From contig NZ_JYNO01000001.1 of assembly GCF_000934745.1 (NCBI RefSeq), positions 124,001 to 188,000 of the forward strand: DNA of 64,000 nt. The letters are read 5' to 3'. This document shows positions 19,680 to 28,268 of the stretch, one piece after another. Both the position numbers and the translations under genes were made by a program. This stretch comes from Desulfonatronum thioautotrophicum. GTDB lineage: Bacteria; Desulfobacterota; Desulfovibrionia; Desulfovibrionales; Desulfonatronaceae. The number at the start of each line of letters is the position of its first letter. Position 1 is the first letter of the stretch. The notes under the pieces were generated by a model. It did no database searches, was not told the DNA's origin, and was given only the letters and a program-made list of their open reading frames with translations.

Positions 19680-20537
19680 CTATAATTCGTTGGGAAGTTC
19701 CCGAAGTTGTTCATAGGAAAACACCGGGCCGTCCACACAGACGTACTTTGTCCCGATGTTGCAGCGTCCACAAATACCCACACCACATTTCATCCGTTTT
19801 TCCAAGGTGGTGATGATCTGATTGTCCTTAAAGCCCAGTTTCTTCAAAGCCTGAAGGGTAAACTTGATCATGATCGGAGGACCACAGGTCACGGCAACGG
19901 CCTTGCGCGGCTTGGGAGCCATGTCCAGGAGCACGTTGGGGATCAGTCCGACTTTGTGTTCCCATCCTTCGGCCTCCCGGTCGATGGTCAACACGGTCTC
20001 CATGTCCTTCCGCTCCAGCCAGTCCGGCAATTCATAACTGAACGCCATATCCTGCGGGCTGCGCGCGCCATAAAGCAGGCGGATCTTGCCGTAATCCTTC
20101 CTATTGTCCAGCATAAACAACAGCAAGGTCCGCAACGGAGCCATGCCGATCCCGCCCCCGATGAAAATGATGTCCTTGCCCTTCATGGACTCGTAGGGAA
20201 AGGCGTTGCCCAAAGGAGCGCGTACGCCAATGCGATCGCCCTTGGACAAGGAGTGCAGTTTGGTGGTCACCTCGCCGGCGCGCATCACGCTGAATTGAAG
20301 ATATTCCTTGCGTGTGGGCGGGGAGTTGATCACGAAGGTGGATTCACCAATGCCGAACACGGAGAGCTGCCCGACCTGACCCGGTTCATAGTGAAAATTC
20401 TGCATCCGTTCTTCACTGCCCAGAACAACCCGGAAGGTCTTGATGTTGTGGGTTTCCTGGATGGTTTCCACGACCGTGCCGATTTCCGGCAGGTAAGGGT
20501 TGGCGGCAAGGGGTGACTGTTTCGGGTTCTCGGTCAT
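19680..20537 (-). CDS. flxA: FlxA: FAD/NAD-binding subunit of the flavin oxidoreductase-heterodisulfide reductase complex
   Basis: A 285-residue NAD(H)-oxidising subunit of FlxABCD. An FAD-binding beta-barrel is followed by an NAD domain (KDIIFIGGGIGMAPLRTLLL) and a C-terminal [2Fe-2S] site, CGVGICGRCNIGTKYVC. It resembles subunit B of anaerobic sulfite reductase and NAD-reducing hydrogenase gamma. In Desulfovibrio vulgaris, FlxABCD-HdrABC is an NADH dehydrogenase/heterodisulfide reductase needed for ethanol growth. The start at 20537 overlaps the flxB stop (ATGA) and follows GAGG. The longer frame to 20645 is not used. Confidence 0.93.
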   Translation of the reverse strand: MTENPKQSPLAANPYLPEIGTVVETIQETHNIKTFRVVLGSEERMQNFHYEPGQVGQLSVFGIGESTFVINSPPTRKEYLQFSVMRAGEVTTKLHSLSKGDRIGVRAPLGNAFPYESMKGKDIIFIGGGIGMAPLRTLLLFMLDNRKDYGKIRLLYGARSPQDMAFSYELPDWLERKDMETVLTIDREAEGWEHKVGLIPNVLLDMAPKPRKAVAVTCGPPIMIKFTLQALKKLGFKDNQIITTLEKRMKCGVGICGRCNIGTKYVCVDGPVFSYEQLRELPNEL

Positions 20538-21604
20538 TTTGCGGCCTCCTCGACAGCCGGTGGTTGATGAGCCATGGCTTTGGTCACGATTTCCCGAATG
20601 TCCACGCTGACAGGGCAGCTTTTGATGCATCGGCCGCAACCGCAACAGGCTATAATCCCCTCATGCAGATCCGGATAGTAGCTGAACTTGTGCCCGACCC
20701 GGTTCTTCAGGCGATGCGCCTTGGTCGGACGGGGATTGTGACCGCTGGCTTCCAGGGTGAACTGGAACGACATACAGTTGTCCCACGAACGGACCCTGCG
20801 CCCTGTCAATCCGGCGTTTTCGTCGGTGATATTGAAGCAATAGCAAGTCGGGCAAAGATAAGTACAAGCCCCGCAACTGATACATTTGGCCGAGACATCC
20901 TCCCAGAACCCCATGTCGTCGAAGAGTTCCAGAAGCTTCTTCTGAGCCGGGCCAAAGTCCTGCGGTTCACCCATTTCCTGGTGCGCTTTTTCCCGAAAGG
21001 CTTTTGCCTCGTCGGCCTTGCCGCCGGCAGCCTCAAGCAAAGAACTTTCCAAGCATTGCGACCCTTTGTCACTGACGGACTCCACGACAAATCCGTCGCC
21101 AATCGGTGTCAACAACAAATCCGAGCCTGTTGCATCGCCCGGCCCGGAGCCGACGCTATGGCAAAAACAGGCATTTTCCGCATGTCCGCAGGTGATGGTG
21201 GCAAACAGGGTCGCTTCCCGACGGGCAAGATAATAAGGGTCCTTGTAGATTGCCCCATCATAAACGCGGTCAAAGATTAAAAACCCCCGGACCCCGCAAG
21301 GACGGGAGCCAAAGACCAGAGTTGGCTCCGGGGTGATGGTCGGGAGCAATTCCACGTCAACCTGGCCCAGATTTTCCGGGTTCTTGCGGTAGTCGTAACG
21401 CAGGAGATCCTCGCTGGCCGGAAAAACAACGCTTTTAGGCGGAGACGTGGCCTCCTGCGTCAATTCCACGCTTTGCCCCGAGGCATAGGGAGCGAAAACC
21501 ACCGCGTCACCTTGACGTGTCGGAGCAATTACACGCATCTTCCCGGCCAATTCGTCCAACCAGGCCGTCAGCTTGTCGTTTGATATGTATTTGGCCTCGG
21601 CCAT
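20534..21604 (-). CDS. flxB: FlxB: iron-sulfur electron-transfer subunit
   Basis: A 356-residue protein related to anaerobic sulfite reductase subunit A. Cysteine motifs for two [4Fe-4S] clusters are CISCGACTYLCPTC and CCGCGRCIKSCP. It would pass electrons between the flavin subunit FlxA and the rest of the complex. The ATG at 21604 shares its A with the flxC stop (TGATG) and has GAGG upstream. An in-frame TTG at 21610 is less likely. It is the sixth gene in the hdrCBA-flxDCBA run. Confidence 0.92.
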   Translation of the reverse strand: MAEAKYISNDKLTAWLDELAGKMRVIAPTRQGDAVVFAPYASGQSVELTQEATSPPKSVVFPASEDLLRYDYRKNPENLGQVDVELLPTITPEPTLVFGSRPCGVRGFLIFDRVYDGAIYKDPYYLARREATLFATITCGHAENACFCHSVGSGPGDATGSDLLLTPIGDGFVVESVSDKGSQCLESSLLEAAGGKADEAKAFREKAHQEMGEPQDFGPAQKKLLELFDDMGFWEDVSAKCISCGACTYLCPTCYCFNITDENAGLTGRRVRSWDNCMSFQFTLEASGHNPRPTKAHRLKNRVGHKFSYYPDLHEGIIACCGCGRCIKSCPVSVDIREIVTKAMAHQPPAVEEAAK

Positions 21605-22560
21605 CACCAACCTCGCTCGTTGATGTTCTCCTCTTCCACCTGGAAGGAGAGCAATGGCGGTATTGCCTGAGGGTCAACACCGGCATCGTAGTTGAAGACT
21701 TCTTTGATTTCCTTGTTCATTTTGCGCTTCAGCGCCAGAATCGGAATATCCACCGGGCAAGCCCGTTGGCATTCGCCGCATTCCACGCAGCGCCCGGCCA
21801 GGTGCATGGCATGGATCACCTGGAACATCCATTTTTCCCGGACCATGTCATCCTGGGTGACCCAATGGGGATCTCGGCTCTGGGCAATACAGTGATCCCG
21901 GCAGACGCACATGGGACAGGCGTTGCGACAGGCATAGCAGCGGATACACCGGCTCATTTCCGACTTCCAGTGCTCGAACCGGGTCTCCAGGGACTGCGAC
22001 TCGAATTCCTGCACATCGCTGTAATCGTCACTTGTGGCGTGCGGCTCCCGGGGCTTGCCCGCGAAGTGATCATGTACCAGGGCATTGGGGTACTGACACC
22101 GTCGACACTTGTCCGCCAACACGTCGGACATGGCCACCTGTTCCTCCCGGCCGTCCACCCGCAGGCGAAGTTCCGTGGAGGTGGCCTCGACTTCTTCCAC
22201 CCGCCCGATATCGCCAATCAGCCGTCGCACCTTGGTCAGGTCGGCCACGCCATCGCACGGAAAACCGAAGACAACCACATTTTCACGGTCGATCAACCCC
22301 TCTTGCTGCAATTGCACCACGGCCCGGCTGTCACACCCCTTGACCACGAGTCCGACCTTCTTGTTTCGCAAACCAGTGAGGTATGTTGCCGTGTTATGGA
22401 CGGACAACGGCCCAACCTGCAGTCGTTCCACGTCCTCCGCGGCGCGCATGAACAACGGCGTGGCATGCAGTGCGTCGTAGCCCTGCTCCCAGCCGATAAC
22501 CATATCCAGCTTCGGCAACTGTGCCGTGATCTGTTCCTTAAGTTGCGTGAGAATTGTCAC
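21604..22560 (-). CDS. flxC: FlxC: iron-sulfur subunit with FrhB/FdhB-like region
   Basis: A 318-residue protein. The N-terminal part contains GLVVKGCDSRAVVQL, typical of the FrhB/coenzyme F420 hydrogenase beta-like family. A dicluster ferredoxin region follows, CIRCYACRNACPMC and CVECGECQRACP. A further cysteine pair at CRRC may bind a metal. GTG at 22560 was chosen because AAGGAG lies exactly 7 nt upstream. The earlier GTG at 22578 falls inside flxD without a ribosome site. In FlxABCD this subunit is thought to relay electrons between FlxB and FlxD. Confidence 0.9.
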   Translation of the reverse strand: MTILTQLKEQITAQLPKLDMVIGWEQGYDALHATPLFMRAAEDVERLQVGPLSVHNTATYLTGLRNKKVGLVVKGCDSRAVVQLQQEGLIDRENVVVFGFPCDGVADLTKVRRLIGDIGRVEEVEATSTELRLRVDGREEQVAMSDVLADKCRRCQYPNALVHDHFAGKPREPHATSDDYSDVQEFESQSLETRFEHWKSEMSRCIRCYACRNACPMCVCRDHCIAQSRDPHWVTQDDMVREKWMFQVIHAMHLAGRCVECGECQRACPVDIPILALKRKMNKEIKEVFNYDAGVDPQAIPPLLSFQVEEENINERGW

Positions 22561-22571
22561 TGTTGCACTCC

Positions 22572-23030
22572 TTAGCACGCCGCCGCGGTTGCCGGGTTCT
22601 GTTCATGGGCAAAGCCGAATCGGGGTGCCGGGCCAAGCTTGTGAATCTGCTCCGTAAAGGTGGTCACCACTTTCTGCCATCGCTGTCCCTCGGACGCGGA
22701 AACCCAGGTATAATCAAAACGGTCCGGGTCTATGCCCATGGTCGGTAGAAACCGCTTGAAGACTTCCAATCGCCGGCGGGCATAAAAGTTGCCCTCGGCA
22801 TAGTGACAGTCCCTGGGATGACATCCGGAAACAAGCACTCCATCGGCACCGGATAGCAGAGTCTTGGCCACGAACAGGGGATTGATTCGTCCGGAGCATG
22901 GGACGCGGATGATCCGCAGGTCCGTGGGCTGGGAAAACCGACCCACTCCGGCCGTATCCGCTCCACCGTAGGAGCACCAGTTACAGAGAAAGCCAACGAT
23001 TCGAAGTTCCTTTCCGGCTAAAGCTGGCAT
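22572..23030 (-). CDS. flxD: FlxD: MvhD-type [2Fe-2S] protein
   Basis: A 152-residue protein of the MvhD family, the adaptor that links an electron donor module to HdrA. Conserved stretches are GFLCNWCSYGGADTAG, RIIRVPCSGRINP and SGCHPRDCHY. Its ATG lies inside the end of hdrA (13-nt overlap), so the two are translationally coupled. It is the direct link between FlxABC and HdrABC. Confidence 0.94.
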   Translation of the reverse strand: MPALAGKELRIVGFLCNWCSYGGADTAGVGRFSQPTDLRIIRVPCSGRINPLFVAKTLLSGADGVLVSGCHPRDCHYAEGNFYARRRLEVFKRFLPTMGIDPDRFDYTWVSASEGQRWQKVVTTFTEQIHKLGPAPRFGFAHEQNPATAAAC

Positions 23031-24976
23031 AATGCGTTCACCTCGGCGAGAATCTGATTATCGGTAAAGTGGGAAAGCTGGATCGCCCCCTGCGGACACG
23101 TCGCTGTGCACAGGCCGCAGCCTTGGCAAACCGTCTCGATCACCTCGGCCTTGGGTTCACCCCGAACGTCGATTTCCTTGATCGCACCAAAGGGGCAGAC
23201 CCGCACGCACTTGCCACACCCCACGCAGCGTTTCATGTCCACCAGGGAAATCATCGGATCGTTTTCCAGCTTGTCCTTGGCGAACAAGGCCAGAACCTTG
23301 GCGGCGGCGGCACTGCCTTGGGCCACTGAAGCCGGAATGTCCTTGGGGCCTTGACATGATCCAGCCAAATACACCCCCGCGGTGTTCGTCTCCACGGGTC
23401 GCAGCTTGGGATGGCTCTCCATGAAAAAGCCGTATTTATCGTAGGAAATACGTAACTTCTCGGCAAGTTGCGGAGCACCCACCGCAGCTTCGGCGCCAGC
23501 GGCCAGAACCACGAGGTCAGCTTCCACCTCCACCTGGGTGCCCATCAGGGTATCCGCACCGCGGACCATCAGCTTGTCGCCTTGCGGGTAGATCATCGAG
23601 ACCCGCCCGCGGACGTATTGCGTGCCGTACTCTTCCATGGCCCGGCGGGTGAACTCGTCGTACATTTTTCCCGGAGAACGGATGTCCATGTAGAAGACGT
23701 AGGAGGTGGAATCCGGAATGTGGTCCTTGGTCAAGATGGCCTGTTTGGCCGTGTACATGCAGCAGAAACCGGAGCAGTACGGCCGATCGACGCTCTTGTC
23801 CCGGGAGCCCACGCACTGAACAAAGACGATGGTTTTCGGCTCCTTGCCGTCCGAAGGCCGCTTGACGTGCCCTCCGGTGGGGCCGGAGGCCGAGAGCAGG
23901 CGCTCGTACTGCAGGCCGGTGATCACGTCAGGCAGACGACCGCCACCGTATTCCCCGTACTTGCTGATGTCGAAAAGATCGTACCCGGTGGCCGCGACAA
24001 TGGCTCCGACGCTTTCGGAAATGATTTCTTCCTGCTGCTCGAAAACAATGGCCTTTGTCGGACAGATCTTGGCACAAATCCCACATTTGCCCTTGGTCAG
24101 CTTGATGCAGAACTTCGGGTCGATCACGGCTTTCTTGGGGATGGCCTGGGGAAAGGGGATATTGATGGCCGTGGTCGAGCCCACCTGCTCATTGAAGCGA
24201 TCCGTGGACTTTTTGCTGGGACACTTCTCCATGCACAGTCCGCATCCGGTACAGAGATCCCAGTTCACGTAGGGCGCCTTGCGGCGGATTTTCACCTCGA
24301 AGTTGCCCACATAACCGCCAATCTCCTCCACCTCAGCCATGGCGTAAAGTTGAATCTTCGGATGCTGAGCCACGTCAACCATTTTCGGGCCGAGAATGCA
24401 GCTGCTGCAGTCCACGGTGGGGAAGGTCTTGTCCAGCTTGGCCATCTTCCCGCCGATGGTGGATTCCCGCTCCACCAGGACCACTTCCCGGTCCCCGTCG
24501 GCACAATCCAGCGCGGCCTGAATACCGGCCACACCGCCGCCGATGACCAGAACCCGCTTGTTGATATCGAACTGTTTGGCGAACAAGGGCTGGTCGCGAC
24601 GCAGCTTTTCCACGGCAATGCCGGTCAGCTCGATGGCCTTGTTGGTGTTCGCCTCCTTGTCCTTGCCGATCCAGGAGACGTGTTCCCGGATGTTGGCCAT
24701 CTCAAACATGAATCGGTTCAGTCCGGCTCGTTCCACGGTGCGTCGGAACGTGGGCTCGTGCATCCGTGGGGTGCAGGAGGAAACGACCACGCCGTCCAGC
24801 TGGTTGTCCTTGATGGCCTGAATGATCCCGTCCTGCCCCGGTTCGGAACAGGCGTACATGGTGTCCGACGTAAAAACCACATCGGGAAATTCGCGGGCGG
24901 CCTCCGCGACCTTGGCCGCGTCCACCGTCCCACCGATATTGCTGCCGCAGTGGCAGACGAATACTCCAATCTTCAT
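23018..24976 (-). CDS. hdrA: HdrA: FAD/iron-sulfur subunit of heterodisulfide reductase
   Basis: A 652-residue bifurcating subunit. The N-terminal MKIGVFVCHCG domain leads to the FAD site VLVIGGGVAGIQAALD and DCSSCILGPKM. Ferredoxin motifs follow: CTGCGLCMEKCP, CGICAKICP, CVGCGKCVRVCP and CQGCGLCTATCP. HdrA is where electrons are split between a low-potential acceptor (ferredoxin) and the HdrBC disulfide reductase. The ATG at 24976 has GGAGG 7 nt upstream, and the nearer ATG at 24982 would be too close. It lies 40 nt after hdrB and overlaps flxD. Confidence 0.96.
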   Translation of the reverse strand: MKIGVFVCHCGSNIGGTVDAAKVAEAAREFPDVVFTSDTMYACSEPGQDGIIQAIKDNQLDGVVVSSCTPRMHEPTFRRTVERAGLNRFMFEMANIREHVSWIGKDKEANTNKAIELTGIAVEKLRRDQPLFAKQFDINKRVLVIGGGVAGIQAALDCADGDREVVLVERESTIGGKMAKLDKTFPTVDCSSCILGPKMVDVAQHPKIQLYAMAEVEEIGGYVGNFEVKIRRKAPYVNWDLCTGCGLCMEKCPSKKSTDRFNEQVGSTTAINIPFPQAIPKKAVIDPKFCIKLTKGKCGICAKICPTKAIVFEQQEEIISESVGAIVAATGYDLFDISKYGEYGGGRLPDVITGLQYERLLSASGPTGGHVKRPSDGKEPKTIVFVQCVGSRDKSVDRPYCSGFCCMYTAKQAILTKDHIPDSTSYVFYMDIRSPGKMYDEFTRRAMEEYGTQYVRGRVSMIYPQGDKLMVRGADTLMGTQVEVEADLVVLAAGAEAAVGAPQLAEKLRISYDKYGFFMESHPKLRPVETNTAGVYLAGSCQGPKDIPASVAQGSAAAAKVLALFAKDKLENDPMISLVDMKRCVGCGKCVRVCPFGAIKEIDVRGEPKAEVIETVCQGCGLCTATCPQGAIQLSHFTDNQILAEVNALCQL

Positions 24977-25016
24977 GAACATTCCTCCGGCTTCGCCGTA
25001 TGATCGCTAAGGTGCT

Positions 25017-25961
25017 CTAGGCGGCCTTGGCCTTGGGGGTTTTCTTGTCGGCCTCTTTCCTGGCTTCCAGTTCCCGCTTCTCGGCCTGGGCCGCATGCAT
25101 GGCATCCAGAGCCAGTCTCGGGTTGACGCACAGTTTGGACAATCCAAGCTCACTTTGCGGAACACCAAGCGCCAGGCCGATCAATTGCGTGTAGTAGAAA
25201 ACCGGCAGTTGGAATTTGTGACCCATGGCAGACGAGGCCTGGCCCTGGCGCAGGTCCAGATTCATTTGGCAGAGCGGACAGGCCGTCACCACGGCATGTG
25301 CCCCGAGATCTTCAGCAGCCTGCAACAGCTTACCCGACAATTTAGCCACGATGTCCTTCCGGGCGACCCCGTAAGAGGCTCCGCAACACTCGACCTTCAA
25401 GGGAAAGGGCAAAACCTCAGCGCCTAGTGCGGCCATCAAATTGTCCATGGCCATGGGATTTTCATGGTCGTCAAACTGCATCACTTCCGGGGGGCGGTTC
25501 ATGATGCAGCCGTAGTAGGGAGCAAGCTTCAGGCCGGCCAGCGGCTTGTGGGGCAGCATTTCCGCCACGGCTTCAGGGCCGACGTCCTCGGCAAGCACCT
25601 GCAGGACGGACTTCACCGGCGTGGAGCGATCCACCGGCTTGTCCAGCAGTTTGTTCACCTGCATCCGAAACTCCCGGTCACTCATGCGATGCACGGCGAC
25701 CTTGAGGTTGGTCAGGCAGCTTGGACAGGGCGTAATCACCGCTGCTGCGTCCAGGTCTTCAGCAAGAGCCAGATTCCTGGCAGCCAGAGCTGAAGACAGG
25801 AGATGGTCCACCGTATGCGCTGGCGTGGAGCCGCAACAGCTCCAGTCCGGAATATCAATCAATTTCACACCCAGGGCCCGACAGACTGCCCGCGTGGAGG
25901 ATTCGTACTCCTGGGAGGTGCCCAGTCCGGAACACCCGGGGTAGTAGGCATATGTGCTCAT
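25017..25961 (-). CDS. hdrB: HdrB: disulfide-reducing CCG subunit
   Basis: A 314-residue protein with two copies of the CCG cysteine-rich domain that build the noncubane [4Fe-4S] clusters. The first set is YYPGCSG, DWSCCGSTPAHT and CPSC. The second is YYGCIMNRPP, ECCGASYGV and CPLC. It is the catalytic site for a thiol/disulfide couple. In methanogens that is CoM-S-S-CoB. In sulfate reducers a protein such as DsrC has been proposed. The Lys/Glu-rich tail (KKTPKAKAA) is an extension. It overlaps hdrC by 4 nt. Confidence 0.95.
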   Translation of the reverse strand: MSTYAYYPGCSGLGTSQEYESSTRAVCRALGVKLIDIPDWSCCGSTPAHTVDHLLSSALAARNLALAEDLDAAAVITPCPSCLTNLKVAVHRMSDREFRMQVNKLLDKPVDRSTPVKSVLQVLAEDVGPEAVAEMLPHKPLAGLKLAPYYGCIMNRPPEVMQFDDHENPMAMDNLMAALGAEVLPFPLKVECCGASYGVARKDIVAKLSGKLLQAAEDLGAHAVVTACPLCQMNLDLRQGQASSAMGHKFQLPVFYYTQLIGLALGVPQSELGLSKLCVNPRLALDAMHAAQAEKRELEARKEADKKTPKAKAA

Positions 25962-26515
25962 TGCTGCATCTCCCTGAACCGTTTGAAGATTTCAGCAACC
26001 TTGTCCTTGCCCTGGATTTCGTGGGGTTTGAAGGAGAGTTTGCCCTTGGGAAGAATTTTTGGCCCCAGTTCCATGTCCGTCCAGAACCGTCCGGTCTTGG
26101 CAACATAGGTGGCCAACAACCCCATTTCAAAGACCCGGCCGTGCTTTTCCACGGAGTCCAGAAATGTATCCCAGAACATCTTCACATTCTTCTCCGCTAC
26201 ATAGCCTTCACGACGAGCCATATGACGTAGCACGTCCATGATCCGGGCGACGTCGATTTCATTGGGGCAGCGAGTGGTACAGGACTCGCATGTTGCGCAC
26301 AGCCAGATCGACTTGCAGGAGAGCAACCGCTCTTTCTGCCCGGCCTGCACCAGGCGCATCACCTGGCTGACCGGGATATCGTAGACAAAGGTATAGGGAC
26401 AGCCGGCGGTACAGTTGCCGCATTGGTAGCAAAGACGAACCTTCTGTTCGCTCTCTTCTTCAACCTTGGCGATGAATTCGTGATCGCACGAGGCGTGGAT
26501 ATCAACGACTTCCAT
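25958..26515 (-). CDS. hdrC: HdrC: [4Fe-4S] subunit of heterodisulfide reductase
   Basis: A 185-residue protein with two [4Fe-4S] motifs, CYQCGNCTAGCP and CATCESCTTRCP, passing electrons from HdrA to HdrB. It is the first gene of the hdrCBA-flxDCBA run. The adh gene upstream ends in a strong terminator, so this operon needs its own promoter. A candidate on the minus strand is TTGCCT (26634-26629), 16 nt, TATTTC (26612-26607). AAGGAG lies 10 nt before the ATG. The order matches the published D. vulgaris cluster. Confidence 0.95.
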   Translation of the reverse strand: MEVVDIHASCDHEFIAKVEEESEQKVRLCYQCGNCTAGCPYTFVYDIPVSQVMRLVQAGQKERLLSCKSIWLCATCESCTTRCPNEIDVARIMDVLRHMARREGYVAEKNVKMFWDTFLDSVEKHGRVFEMGLLATYVAKTGRFWTDMELGPKILPKGKLSFKPHEIQGKDKVAEIFKRFREMQQ

Positions 26516-26711
26516 GTGTCTTCTGCTCCTTGGCGGGAGGGTTGGGGTGACAAAAATTCAGTTTAGGGGTTGAGGGGATGAAAACTTTGCGGGAGATCGG
26601 TTATCAGAAATAGGAGTTACGACGGAAAAGGCAAGCTTCTTGTGTTGACCGAATCCCGACACCATGCAGCCAAAGGCTTCACTTCCTCAACACCTGCTTT
26701 GAATGATGCTT

Positions 26712-26749
26712 AAAAAATCAGAAAGGCCGGAGCTATCCGGCCTTTCTGA
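26712..26749 (-). terminator. Intrinsic terminator of adh
   Basis: A perfect 14-bp stem (26718-26731 with 26736-26749, TCAGAAAGGCCGGA) with a 4-nt loop is followed on the minus strand by six T. It separates adh from the hdr-flx operon. Confidence 0.93.
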
Positions 26750-26768
26750 AAAAAACGATATCCAGATG

Positions 26769-27950
26769 CTACAGTGCGGCCTCGTAAATGGCCTGCACGT
26801 CGGCATCCTTGGGGCAGCGGGGGTTGGTGAATCCGCAAGCGTCCTTCTGGGCATTGCCGGTCATGGTGGCAATATCTTCCTTCTTCACGTCCTTGCCATA
26901 GCGCTTGCCCAGCTCAACCAGGCCGGACGGGATGCCGACATCAGCGGAGAGCTGCTTGATGGCGTCCAGGGCCTTTTCAGCGGCAGCGCGCGGGCTCAGG
27001 CCGTCGACGTTCTCACCCATCAGCTTGGCCATTTTGACAAAGCGATCAACCTTGGCGATCAGGTTGAACTTCTCCACGTGGGGCAACAGGATGGCGTTGC
27101 ACTCGCCGTGGGGCAGATCGTAGAAGCCGCCCAGCTGGTGAGCCATGGCATGCACGTGGCCCAGGCTGGCGTTGTTGAAGGCCATACCCGCGAGATACTG
27201 AGCGAAGCACATGCCTTCACGGGCGTTGATGTCCTGGCCATTGGCCACGGCGGGACGCAGGTGCTCGAAGATCAGCTCAATGGCCTTCTCGGCGCAGGCA
27301 TCGGTCATCGGGTTGGCAATGGTGGAAACATAGGCTTCCACGGCATGTGTCAGGGCGTCCATTCCGGTGGCGGCAGTCAGCGCCGGAGGCATGCCCATCA
27401 TCAGCAACGGATCGTCAATGGCCACACCGGGGGTAACGCGCCAGTCAACAATGGCCATCTTCACTTTCCGGGACAGGTCGGTGATGATGCAAAAACGGGT
27501 CATCTCGGAGGCCGTACCGGCGGTGGTGTTCACGGCAACGTACGGAGGCATGGGCTTGGTGGACTTGTCCACACCTTCGAAGTCGTGAATCTTCCCACCA
27601 TTGGCAATGACCAGACCGATACCCTTACCGCAGTCATGGGAGCTTCCGCCGCCCAGGGTGATCAGGCTGTCGCACTTGTTCTTCTGGTATACATCGACAC
27701 CAGCATGCACGTTGGCATCAGTGGGGTTAGGGATGGTCTCGTCGTAGACCACGCAATCCATCTTGGCATCCTTGAGCAGCTTCACGATCTGGTCGGTCAT
27801 CCCGATGCCGGTGATGCCCTTGTCGGTGACCAGCAACGGCTTGGAGCCGCCCAGAGCCTGAATCTTGGCAGGAATCTCCTTGTGGGCGCCGATACCGATC
27901 AGGGTAACGCTGGGGATAAAAAAACCATTGACTTGTTCACGTACGGCCAT
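26769..27950 (-). CDS. adh: Iron-containing alcohol dehydrogenase (group III)
   Basis: A 393-residue NAD-dependent alcohol dehydrogenase. The nucleotide loop is GGGSSHDCGKGIG. The metal site includes the histidines of HVHAMAHQLGGFYDLPHGE, preceded by DALTHAVEAY. It would oxidise ethanol or other primary alcohols to the aldehyde used by AOR, giving NADH for FlxA. The ATG at 27950 was chosen as the start of homology (VNGFFIPSVTLIG). AAAGGA lies 11 nt upstream. It is transcribed alone, from the sigma54 promoter at 28038 to the terminator at 26712. The neighbouring NtrC-type regulator is its probable activator. Confidence 0.95.
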   Translation of the reverse strand: MAVREQVNGFFIPSVTLIGIGAHKEIPAKIQALGGSKPLLVTDKGITGIGMTDQIVKLLKDAKMDCVVYDETIPNPTDANVHAGVDVYQKNKCDSLITLGGGSSHDCGKGIGLVIANGGKIHDFEGVDKSTKPMPPYVAVNTTAGTASEMTRFCIITDLSRKVKMAIVDWRVTPGVAIDDPLLMMGMPPALTAATGMDALTHAVEAYVSTIANPMTDACAEKAIELIFEHLRPAVANGQDINAREGMCFAQYLAGMAFNNASLGHVHAMAHQLGGFYDLPHGECNAILLPHVEKFNLIAKVDRFVKMAKLMGENVDGLSPRAAAEKALDAIKQLSADVGIPSGLVELGKRYGKDVKKEDIATMTGNAQKDACGFTNPRCPKDADVQAIYEAAL

Positions 27951-28037
27951 AATGCTAACCATCCTTTCGGTTAAAGGGATTAATACAACACAGACATGCA
28001 CTCGGTTTACGCTGCAGCGACTGTTGCAGTCCCTTAA

Positions 28038-28053
28038 AGCAACTTCCGGACCA
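28038..28053 (-). promoter_or_regulatory. Sigma54 (-24/-12) promoter of adh
   Basis: The minus strand reads TGGTCCGGAAGTTGCT, matching TGGCACG-N4-TTGCW: the invariant GG and GC are 10 nt apart. The predicted start is near 28027, leaving a leader of about 77 nt. The adjacent gene encodes a sigma54 activator, which strengthens the call. Confidence 0.75.
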
Positions 28054-28268
28054 TGCAAGAAAAGCTCGAAAAATCAAGGAGATTCTTCCCGGCAGTTACC
28101 AAACTCACCCAGAGATATGGGACATTTTAGAGACATTACGCCACACTTGTTGAAAAGCCCTGCAAGAAAATCACAAAAACTGATGATATTTCAACATGTT
28201 GCAAGAATGTGTCATCTTGATACAACAAAGACATCGAACTGGGTCAAAAAGATACGATCGCCAATTGA
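28054..28268. promoter_or_regulatory. Candidate activator-binding region upstream of adh
   Basis: The 215 bp between the sigma54 promoter and the regulator gene contain a near-perfect palindrome, TTTCAACATGTTGCAA, at 28189-28204. A looser TGTCATCTTGATACA lies just beyond it. Both sit 130-190 bp upstream of the promoter, the usual enhancer distance. Assignment to the neighbouring regulator is inference. Confidence 0.4.
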
